Of a stretch of 11,912 nt of DNA, positions 1-7,200 are shown one piece after another (position 1 is the first letter of the stretch; each line of letters opens with the position of its first letter). The stretch comes from Spirogloea muscicola (lineage: Eukaryota; Streptophyta; Zygnematophyceae; Spirogloeales; Spirogloeaceae). A model generated the notes under the pieces. It worked only from the letters and a program-made list of their open reading frames with translations, made no database searches and was not told the DNA's origin. Location: the NCBI GenBank assembly GCA_009602725.1, contig WELB01000018.1, forward strand, positions 941,011 to 952,922, written 5' to 3'. Made by a program: the position numbers and the translations under genes.

Positions 1-321
1 GGGCTGTGTCCCGCAGACGCGGCGAGCCAGCCGACTTCAACGCCGCGGGCTCGTGGGCTCAGGTATATCGGATGCGCCTCTCTGTATCCCTGCAGCGGTC
101 CATGGCCCACGCTCTGCATCTGCGAGCTGGCCGTGCTCTCGCTGCGGGCTCTGGCTTTCGTCAGGGTGATAGCTTCCCGGCCGCTAGTCTGTCGGATCTG
201 AGGCTCCTCGCTCGTACTTAATGAGTGATCCATCCTCCCCCTGTTCTACCATTGCATCCTCAGGCCCCTTTGTAGCTGCTCACCGCTCTTAGGCCCCTCT
301 GAACCTTTGTAAATTCTTTTT

Positions 322-368
322 GGGCTGGCTTTTCGCAGCCCTTGCCCCCATTGGGAGTGCCACTTCTT
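322..368 (+). repeat. Hairpin repeat copy 1 (long form)
   Basis: GGGCTG (322-327), an 8-base loop and CAGCCC (336-341) form a 6-bp stem-loop, followed by a conserved tail (TTGCCCCCATTGGGAG and GCCACTTCTT). The 46 bases at 323-368 match 1962-2007 at 42 positions. Three of the four differences lie in the loop. Confidence 0.75.
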
Positions 369-377
369 TCTTACTCT

Positions 378-397
378 GGGCTGGCCTCTCACAGCCA
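378..397 (+). repeat. Hairpin repeat copy 2 (core only)
   Basis: GGCTG (379-383), an 8-base loop (GCCTCTCA) and CAGCC (392-396) repeat the stem-loop of copy 1, 56 bp further on, without the conserved tail. Confidence 0.6.
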
Positions 398-427
398 CCG
401 CCCACCCTTGATTTAGCAGCAGGTGAC

Positions 428-446
428 GTACATTTGTCAAATGTAC
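428..446. promoter_or_regulatory. Near-perfect palindrome upstream of the secreted-protein gene
   Basis: Two perfectly complementary 8-base arms (GTACATTT at 428-435 and AAATGTAC at 439-446) are separated by three bases. The element sits about 100 bp before the ATG at 548, where a proximal promoter or 5' leader would be expected. A dimeric transcription-factor site is possible. No known factor is recognised, and the role is inferred from position and symmetry only. Confidence 0.35.
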
Positions 447-485
447 TGGCCTTTGTACTTGGCCACACAGGCCCTCCAGAATGAG

Positions 486-547
486 TTGTATACTCTCTCC
501 TCGCGCCAGCTCCCCACGGCCTCACCCCGCCGCCGCGCCTCCACGCC
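486..547 (+). promoter_or_regulatory. Putative core promoter and 5' leader
   Basis: A TATA-like string (TGTATACT, about 487-494) is followed by the CT-rich CTCTCTCCTCGCGCC, a plausible initiator, and then a C-rich leader. The ATG at 548 is flanked by CGCC before and G after, a good start context for a green alga. No experimental start site can be inferred from sequence alone. Confidence 0.3.
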
Positions 548-681
548 ATGGCGAGGGCGCCAGCCCCATGCCTTCTCCTGCTCACTGTCCTGGCGGCCAC
601 GACGACGCGGGCTGCCGCCAGAGCCTCTCTTACCGGCTCCGTCTTCTGTGACCGTGACTTCAACGGGATCATGGACAGCCC
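548..681 (+). CDS. Exon 1, secreted Ole e 1-like protein: signal peptide and first strand
   Basis: The ATG at 548 has a strong start context and opens 44 complete codons plus two bases. The N-terminus is a textbook signal peptide: an Arg near the start, then CLLLLTVLAATTT, then a small-residue cleavage zone around RAAARA. The mature part begins ASLTGSVFCDRDFNGIMDS, like the first strand of Ole e 1-like or related beta-sandwich domains. The exon ends CC|GTGAGC (phase 2). Reading through the donor gives an immediate TGA, which supports splicing here. Confidence 0.72.
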
Positions 682-1909
682 GTGAGCAACTCCGGCTTGT
701 AGCTCTTACCACTGAATGTCGCCATTGCTGCCTGTGAGTCAGTTCCTCTAGCCTAGACGCGGCTGGCAGAGAGGCTGACTTGCCTGTGGACAAGCACTAG
801 CGTCAGGGCTGCTCACACACTGTGCAACCAGCCGCCAGGGGTTTTCAGGTGCATCCTTGGGCCTGCTTGTGTTGACTAGGCTGTGCATACAGGTGGCCAC
901 AGACTGACCGACTCTACCACGGGTGTCTTTCTAGGCCCGACACACCAGCGCAGGGAGCCCTGTTGCAGCTTGAGTGCGTCTACCAGGGTAGAGGGTTTGA
1001 GGTACGGAGGTTGAGCTGTATTGCAAGCGACAGCGACAGCAACAGCGATGTTAGGCGTGGTTGTGCAGCTGATTGTGCTCCGGCCTGACAAGACAGGCTG
1101 CATCATGTGATGTCACAGATGTTCTATACAACCACCAACAGCATGGGCTCGTACTCCTTTGACAACGACCTCCCTACTTACGAAGATGGATATCCAGGGT
1201 CCACCCCTTTCTATAGATGCTCAGTCTCGCTGTCCAGCTCCGGCGACATTAATTGCCGAATCACTGGCTCCTGCGGTGGAGGCGATGTGGGCGCCATAAC
1301 TGCATCTAACGGTAATAAGTCTGCAAGTATTCGTGCGTGCCAGGCAGTCAAATTGCCACACACAAGCTATAAGCGTCTAGTGATCTTGACATGTCTCAGT
1401 TCTCCTAGCTGACACAATCAGCTGTGATGGTATGACAGCTGGCCCTTACTACCACAATGGGGATACTGCCATGCTGCCGCCATTTTGCTATAAACCGCCC
1501 ATCCCAGCACCATCCTTCGCCGCCAACTCCGCCGTCACCTCCGCCGCCACCTCCGCCGCCACCTCCGCCGCCACCTCCGCCCCCACCTCCGCCGCCACCT
1601 TCCCCCCCGCCTCCGCCGCCACCTTCTCCTCAGCCCCCTTCCCCCTCGCCTCCGCCGCCACCTTCCCACAAGTGCCCACCTTTCTCCAAGCCCCCACACT
1701 GGGGCAAGGCCTCGCCGCCGCCCCCGCGCAAGGCCTCACCGCCGCCCCCCGTCAAGGCCTCGCCGCCGCTGCCGCCGGCCCCCAAGGCTTAGCCACCGCC
1801 GCCCCCCAAGGCCTCGCCACCGCCGCCAAGTACGCCTCGCCACAACGACGACGGCGATGACGACGACAACGACGACAACGACGATGACCACCACCACCAC
1901 CACCATTAA
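548..1909 (+). CDS. Secreted Ole e 1-like / extensin-like proline-rich protein (4-exon model, one in-frame TAG)
   Basis: Model: join 548-681, 935-1001, 1119-1379 and 1508-1909. Residues 1 to about 24 form a signal peptide (MARAPAP, then a Leu/Val/Ala core). The next roughly 130 residues have the Ole e 1-like plan: a strand with FCD, a strand with LEC, the turn TTTNSMGSYSF, a strand with YRCSVSL, then a run ending in SIRACQAVKLP. Six cysteines lie at spacings like those of the family. A proline-rich segment follows, with long Pro runs and repeats of KASPPPP, as in hydroxyproline-rich wall glycoproteins. The C-terminus is Asp/Asn-rich and ends in six histidines before TAA. TAG at 1790-1792 interrupts the last KASPPPP-type repeats in the same frame, so the gene may be a pseudogene, carry a truncating allele, or contain a base error. 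The first three exons are well supported. The link to the proline exon is weaker: if exon 3 is not spliced, translation stops at 1410-1412, giving about 164 residues. The likely role is in cell wall or extracellular matrix; a pherophorin-type relative is a less likely alternative. Confidence 0.62.
935..1001 (+). CDS. Exon 2, secreted Ole e 1-like protein
   Basis: The acceptor is TGTCTTTCTAG after a 253-bp intron. The first G completes the split proline codon, followed by 22 codons reading PDTPAQGALLQLECVYQGRG then FE. The LQLEC motif matches the second conserved cysteine strand of Ole e 1-like domains. The donor is GAG|GTACGG (phase 0). An alternative donor four codons earlier (GG|GTAGAG) would break the frame with exon 3. 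Confidence 0.68.
1119..1379 (+). CDS. Exon 3, secreted Ole e 1-like protein: C-terminal half of the domain
   Basis: The acceptor TGTCACAG follows a 117-bp intron that has a good branch-like GCCTGAC. The frame reads MFYTTTNSMGSYSFDNDLP, then a loop, then YRCSVSLSSSGDINC, GSC and ASIRACQAVKLPHTSYK. The TTTN-x-x-G-x-Y turn and the C-x-V-x-L strand are the family's clearest marks. The 3' boundary is uncertain. I chose the phase-0 site CTA|GTGATC (donor at 1380) because the domain is complete there and the proline exon also enters in phase 0. The donor is weak. Without splicing, the frame continues to TGA at 1410-1412. Confidence 0.6.
1508..1909 (+). CDS. Exon 4, proline-rich, Asp-rich and His6 tail with internal TAG
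   Basis: The exon is open in one frame from the acceptor CCCATCCCAG (or from GACAG at 1437-1438). It starts HHPSPPTPPSPPPP, runs through about 20 consecutive prolines, then SPQPPSPSPPPPPSHKCPP and repeats of KASPPPP. At 1790-1792 TAG stands where the repeat predicts serine (TCG), and the same frame continues PPPPPKASPPPPSTPRHN into an Asp/Asn-rich stretch and six His codons before TAA at 1907-1909. Proline runs of this kind are typical of hydroxyproline-rich wall proteins in green algae and plants. Other frames read as Ala/Ser/Thr repeats and are shadows of the CCG/CCT repetition. Confidence 0.55.
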
Positions 1910-1960
1910 CAGCCTCGCCGGCCCCACCCCAGAAGGCCTCGCCAGTCCTTCTCTCATTTC

Positions 1961-2007
1961 AGGCTGGCTCCTCACAGCCCTTGCCCCCATTGGGAGAGCC
2001 ACTTCTT
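1961..2007 (+). repeat. Hairpin repeat copy 3 (long form), in the 3' trailer of the secreted-protein gene
   Basis: GGCTG (1962-1966), loop GCTCCTCA and CAGCC (1975-1979) form the stem, followed by the same tail as copy 1 and in the same orientation. It begins about 50 bp behind the TAA at 1907-1909, so it would lie in the 3' untranslated region. Confidence 0.75.
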
Positions 2008-2490
2008 CAATCAAAATGGACAAAGGTCCAAAGAGCTGAAAGGCGCCTAAACCACACAGCTATGCACTAGACTACATTGGAGGGGAGCTTAGTAACTCCG
2101 AGTTAGCAGCAGCAAGACGTGTGGCCTGTCTATGACCATTGGTTCAAGGAACGGGCCGACACGGACGATGCCCACTCTTGAGCTCGAGGTACCTTTGCAC
2201 CAGCTGCATCTGCTTCACTTGCAGAGCGCAGGAGTAGCCGCTGGCATCAGCTTTGTGGCTGGAGGTGACAATTTCTTGCTCTGCCTGCCCTTGTCTTCCA
2301 CGCTCAACAACCTGTACCTGCTGTTCACCACTTGCAGTTTCTACCTGTCCTTCATGTACTACAGCCATCACTTCCTGTCTCGATGCGGAGGACCAGCAGA
2401 TCGTCCTCGTCTTGGCGCAGATGCGGACGCAGACGCATACGTACTCATGATCACAAGAAGCTCAGAATAACATAAAGACTTGCCTGATTA

Positions 2491-2688
2491 CACACAGAGC
2501 CGGTGAGCACTCAGCTCCACCTGGCCGCACACAGAGCTGGCAAGCACACAGCGCCACCTAGTCGCACACAGAGCCGCCGCGCACACAGCGCCGCCTCGCC
2601 GCACACAGAGCCGCCGCGCACACAGCGCCGCCTCGCCGCACATAGAGCCGCCGCGCACACAGCGCGCCTGGCCGCACTCAGAGCCACG
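2491..2688. repeat. 37-bp minisatellite, about 5.3 copies
   Basis: Units starting CACACAGAGC (with variants) begin at 2491, 2528, 2565, 2602, 2639 and 2675, which are spacings of 37, 37, 37, 37 and 36 bp. Each unit has two halves, CACACAGAGCCGCCGCG and CACACAGCGCCGCCTCGCCG, that resemble each other, so the unit itself looks like an old duplication. The middle units are nearly identical and the outer ones have diverged. The period is not a multiple of three, so a coding role is unlikely. There are no unique spacers, so it is not a CRISPR array. Confidence 0.88.
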
Positions 2689-2946
2689 AGATCGTTCGGG
2701 CCAATGATGCAATCTGCCGGGGCTTACCTTACCCAGGGAGACTCTCATCGGCCTAGCAAAAGAGGCGGAATGGGTGATTCTACCGACCCACTGATTCACC
2801 ACATCTCTATATTCAACAAAAGTCAGCTTGAAGCTGGCGTACTGCTCCTGATTGTGGCGCATGTCTGAAGAGGCCAGTAGCATACCCGAGTAGAGATGGT
2901 GTGCTTTACTGCTTCCAGAAGAACTGCTCTTCCAGAAAATGACAAT

Positions 2947-2966
2947 GGGCTGTGAGGGGCCAGCCC
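2947..2966 (-). repeat. Hairpin repeat copy 4 (inverted core)
   Basis: Read on the minus strand this is GGGCTG, loop GCCCCTCA, CAGCCC: a 6-bp stem with the loop length and loop pattern (GC-N4-CA) of copies 2 and 3. It is preceded by TTT as in copy 1. The long conserved tail is absent. Confidence 0.55.
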
Positions 2967-3817
2967 AAACAGAATGAAAACGACTGGAAAGGTCCGGGTG
3001 GCGCAAAAGTACAGAATGTGACCTCTGCGTGACTTCCAGAAGGACTGGAGTGCCCTCCTCTTGTGCAGTGATGCTTGCCAAGGGCTGGCATAATGTGGTT
3101 CCAACTTGTGGACATACCACCGGACGAGCAGGACTCATTGCACCAGCTGGTGGCTTGAGAACTCAACAGCGAAGGGTTGCATTTGGTTGCGGGCTCAGGC
3201 AAGTGCGGCAAGATATAACTGAGACACAACGGGCTGAGCCTTGTTCTGAGGAGGAAATTAGGCACATGACCAGCTTTATGGAAACACCACATGAGAGTGG
3301 ATAAGAGGGGGATTGCTTCCGTGGAGCATACGTGGTTGACGTCCCTTGCTCTTTACGAGCCTTATCCAACATTAGCTCTGCATGGTGTGTCAGAAGGTGT
3401 GCACTGTGGTTGGCTGGCTCTTGCAACCTGCTCCCCTAGCTACGCTGATATTCACCATCTGCTCTTGCACCCTAACATTGCTGTTCCTAAGCAAGACTCA
3501 ACTTCCACTGGTCCTACTGTACTTTCAGACAGTCGACGCAAATACCAAGCACTGGACGTGCATAACTGTGCAACATATTTGTTATGTCACCTGTGCGGTC
3601 TGCTCTTGATGGCTCACAGTCTTACTGGGACATCAACGTCAGTCAAAGCTGCAGTAGTCTCTGCTCGCACTCATGCACTTCCGAAGGGGCAACGTGAGAA
3701 CTTAACAATATCTTCGATCACTGGGCACGATTTGCCACAGAGCCAAGACGCCAGATGCTGGAGGAACAACGTAAGTGACTTTACTGTCTTCAAGGGCCAC
3801 TCCGTCACGTGTGACAC

Positions 3818-3822
3818 TTACA
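3818..3822 (-). terminator. Possible polyadenylation signal TGTAA for the CPSF-A-like gene
   Basis: TGTAA on the minus strand, about 48 bp behind the TGA at 3870-3872. TGTAA is the usual poly(A) signal of chlorophyte green algae. In a streptophyte alga it would carry less weight. The motif is short, so chance occurrence is possible. Confidence 0.4.
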
Positions 3823-3869
3823 GTTGCCATACAGAGCGAGCGGCCGATTGCTTGCTTGCTCTTCTTCCA

Positions 3870-4209
3870 TCAAGCGAGGGAGTTCTGCACTCTCTCTAAC
3901 AATCGCAGAACCTGCTCTACAGGCACTGCACCCATCCCGCCTAACTCTGGCCCCACAAGAAGGCCGCCTGCGTGGTGGCCAAGAGACATTGTTGGCTGGC
4001 CTGCCAGCACTGCCAGCTGCTGATGCGTAGTGAGCTCCAGAAATTGGCACAGCATGTCGCCGTCAAGCACACCGAGGGTCTCGTTGGCATGCGAAAGGCC
4101 AGGCGGTGTGTAGTAGCGGTATCGCGCATGGTTGTTTCCCAAAAGAGGCGCCGTGAGCGGGAATGCCACTAGCCGCTCCTGCACCGCTTTCAGCAGGTGG
4201 TACTCTCTT
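3870..4209 (-). CDS. CPSF-A-like gene, terminal exon 16 and stop
   Basis: REYHLLKAVQERLVAFPLTA, then PLLGNNH, VLDGDMLCQFLELTTHQQLA and VEQVLRLLERVQNSLA, stop TGA at 3872-3870. The E-(Y/W)-x-LL-x-x-(V/M)-Q, LDGD-(M/L)-x-x-FLEL and C-terminal LLERV motifs match homologues through to the natural C-terminus, so the 3' end of the gene is complete. The acceptor is GTTTTCCAG, the most pyrimidine-rich in the gene. Confidence 0.94.
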
Positions 4210-7200
4210 CTGGAAAACATCGGACTCAATGAAGGCGTTCAGAGTCCTGTCAACTATCAAGCCCGAGTGTAACAGCAATGCCAGATTGCTCTGCATTAGA
4301 ACTGCTGCCACAATCTCGCATCAGAAAAGGAAGATCATGCCACAGCCAAGGGTCGCGTACCGGGTGAGGCCAAGAAAGAGGACCACGGAGCCAAGCATGG
4401 TGCCAGCAACTAAGGAAGGGGGTTGAACGGAGGCCAAGGATGCAGACGATGCTTCGCCTTCCTTCTCTAGTGGAGCTCGGTACGCCAACGAACCCTGCAC
4501 GGGCAGCGAGAAGACAACTGGGGAGGCGTTGGAGCAGGACCTATGTGCCTCACAAGCTCACAAGGATCTCTCAATCAAGTCCATAGTAAGACATGTGCAA
4601 TCAGATGGGCAAGCTAGAAGTAGAGCCATGTAAGAGCCACATGAGTGGAGATCGCGAGTTGACCTTGCGGATCCGCAATGCGATTTCTCCCATGTTGTAC
4701 GAGCAAGCCACACTCAGGTTCCTCTCGGGGCTGCAGCCTTCCTCCGCAATGCCGCGCTCTGGCCGGCAGAGCTCCACGAAACGTCCGGAGCGGTCCACGG
4801 CCGCTGCTTCCTCGCTGCGTGTCATGACGCAGTCAGCCACGAGCCGCTGCTGAGGGTCGCAGAGGAGCTGCTCCAACCTGCCGGTGTCCTGCCAGACACA
4901 AGCTCCACTTCAGGTTAGAGACCAACAGTGTGCCATGTTTGGCAGCCCTCATTGACACAAGGCCCACAGTAGGACTCGGCAGCAAGTGATGCTATACACT
5001 CAACGAATTCCTCAATTCGTGTTCTTCGTGTTACTAGCAAATCGAACAAAGCAGGCACATTGAGTGAAAATCGCTAAAACAACTGCTAGAGACAAGTATC
5101 AAGCTCAATCTCACATCACCTGTATCCCTGCATCATTTTGTATCTCTTATGCTAGCGGAAAAGGGCAGTCTTGTCCACGCTCTTCATGCAGGAGGAGGCG
5201 TCTCAGGTGCATTCACTGTGGGACGTAAGCGACTAGATGGGATGGAGGGATGGGAGCCACTGGCTTCTAGATACCTCTCGATAGGAGTACACAAGGATGC
5301 CGTCGCGGCAGTCCCCCACTGCAATCCTTGCCAGGTGGCAGTCCAGCGTGAGGATGGGGAACCTCGTGCGCGTGCACGCGAGCCGCTTGAGGCGCTGCAT
5401 TGTCAGGTTGGGAGCGAGACTGTTGTGCAGGTTCTTGGCCCTCGCCACGTGCTCCGCCGTGGTCGAGGACGAGGACGGGCCAACGCCGTCGCTTGGCTGC
5501 TGCAGCGCGAAGCAGAAGAGATAGTTGCCAGCGGCAGCCAGAAGATACTGGCCCAGGTACGGGGCGACGCAGGCGACAGCGCCTGGGAGCTGGAGGCTGC
5601 TCTGCAGGACAAGCTGCCAGCTGACACAGGTGGCCGCCAAGCTCTGCCACACCGACAAGGATGCGACAGCCCAAAAGGCAGCAGAGGCGTAAGGATTGCC
5701 CCCAGAGGTTGTGGAGCACGTCTTGCCTTCTCTTGCAAAGTGCCATTTGAAAACTGGGAAGCAACTGCTATCTCAAAGTAAGTCTGACTATCTCAGGTCT
5801 TAGCTTGATAGAACATAAGTGTAGAACTTAAGCTAGTACAGCGAATTCCGTACTGACCTGGCCCTTGCCCACAACGGGAGACTCTGGTTGATGCCATATT
5901 CTCGCGGTGTCCAAGTCAGGCGCTGGCGTGGATAGCGCGGGTGGGCCCTCTGACCCGGGGCCCGACACCCCGACCCTGGCACGCGCTTGGTGCTTGGACT
6001 CCATGTGGAAGATGAGCAGCCGGCCTCTGCGCAGGAGTCGACGGCAAGAGAGGACTCTGATATTGCAAATACTGACTGTTTACAATAGCTGCTGATACAC
6101 AGAATTCCATGCTATGATGCAATTCAAAGTGATCAAGACTCAAAGGTCATCCATTTATGTCATAATTTATTTCAGTTAGTTGCTGGAGCACCTCCCGGAC
6201 TCCCCGCTCAAGGGCACGGAGGGCTCTACGTCAAAGCCGGTCCCGACAACCACCAGCTGCTCTGCTCCCTGCTTCCAGACCTGCAGCGACATGGCCAGCT
6301 CGCCTTCCTCCAAGCTGCAACCCAAGGTGGGAGTACGAGTTGAGATGACGACATGCAACCGCTACGCTTGCCGACCAAAAGCCACAAACATTTGTGTGCA
6401 AAACGATTGCTGCAAACCTGTGCTTCCAAAGCCAGGAGCATGCTTTGAGGTTTCAAAGAGACGTACGTGAAGCTGGCGTGCACGGCGCCGCTGATGGGAT
6501 CAATGGCCCACAGCTCAGAGACGCGGCGGTCGGAGGAGTTGATCAGGGACGCATTGCCAATCCTCTTTCCGGTGCTGCAGCCGTTCACCAACTTCTCCTT
6601 GCTGCGCGTCCTTGAGCAGATGACCAACAACGTGTTCGACGCATCGTGAAAGAAGAGGCGTCGTGGCGTTGCGCCCAGCGGTAGCGTCTGCAGATTCAGG
6701 CGTTTTGACTGCTCCATCTCCACCTGCCATCCACATCAATCGCTCAAGCATCAGAATTTTCGACTCAAAATTTTAATGCCTCGGACTGCAGATGATGCAC
6801 TCATGGTGGAATGCAATGGAATGAGTGCATCATTGCACTCATTCTGGAATGCAAAATTGCTGTCTCAGCATCGGCTGAACCCCTTTGTGCTGGACGGCCA
6901 CAGCCACTGTGCACAAGCCACCTACATCACGAGGGAAAGGTAGAGCTGACCAGGTGCAGGCAGCGGTCGGAGACGAGGACGAGGCCGCGAGGGCACTCGG
7001 CGCAGCTGACAGCTGTGGCGTGCGCCGTGGGCGGAAAGGAGATGGACGTCGTCGCGATGCGCTGGCTGTGCCGTGCTGTCTGCAGCAGCCATGGCCGATC
7101 GCTGAGCGCCACGATGTTGGCACGCAGGCTCGCCTCCAGTGGCACAAGTGACACAGGAGATGCACCAATGCGCCGCTCTGCCACTAGCAGGAGCACCGCG

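Larger units (their letters stand above)
1..547. other. Upstream region without a supported gene
   Basis: I see no coding region I can defend here. The open frames (for example 6-221 on the plus strand and 437-793 on the minus strand) have no recognisable domain. The stretch holds a TGTAA motif at 308-312, two copies of the hairpin repeat described separately (322-368 and 378-397), a palindrome (428-446), a TATA-like string around 487-493 and a CT-rich leader just before the ATG at 548. Positions 323-368 match 1962-2007, which lies behind the stop codon of the next gene. This stretch could therefore be the 3' trailer of an upstream tandem relative, but that is inference. Confidence 0.4.
1910..3869. 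other. Convergent intergenic region, no supported gene
   Basis: This region lies between the TAA of the plus-strand gene (1909) and the TGA of the minus-strand gene (3870), so it contains both 3' trailers. It holds hairpin repeat copies 3 and 4, the 37-bp minisatellite (2491-2688) and a TGTAA motif for the minus gene. Several frames are open for 90 to 216 codons, for example 2488-3138 (-), 2906-3292 (-) and 3291-3899 (+). None shows a domain, a signal or the strong GC bias of the neighbouring exons, and the first runs through the minisatellite. An unrecognised spliced gene or a decayed mobile element cannot be excluded. Confidence 0.5.

Noticed and set aside
17-62. Possible short exon (CCGCAG acceptor, CAG|GTATAT donor, reading PADFNAAGSWAQ)
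   Set aside because: The splice signals look reasonable but 46 bp without neighbours or homology cannot be told from chance.
1432-1860. Ala/Ser/Thr-rich open frame (TSAATSAAT, GLAAAP repeats) on the plus strand
   Set aside because: It is the shadow of the CCG/CCT repeats in the proline frame. Only the proline frame links to KASPPPP repeats and a regular tail.
1857-2039. Poly-Thr open frame
   Set aside because: A second reading of the GAC/ACC triplets that encode the Asp/His tail in the proline frame. No other support.
2491-2688. CRISPR-like array
   Set aside because: The whole 37-bp unit repeats head to tail with no unique spacers, and the context is eukaryotic.
2488-3138. 216-codon open frame on the minus strand
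   Set aside because: A third of it is read through the 37-bp minisatellite, whose period breaks any coding repeat. No domain in the rest.
3401-3431. Fifth hairpin-like copy (GGTTG ... CAACC)
   Set aside because: Stem sequence and loop length (about 11) differ from the four consistent copies, so membership in the family is not supported.
3291-3899. 202-codon open frame on the plus strand
   Set aside because: No recognisable domain, neutral base composition unlike the neighbouring exons, and it runs into the terminal exon of the minus-strand gene.
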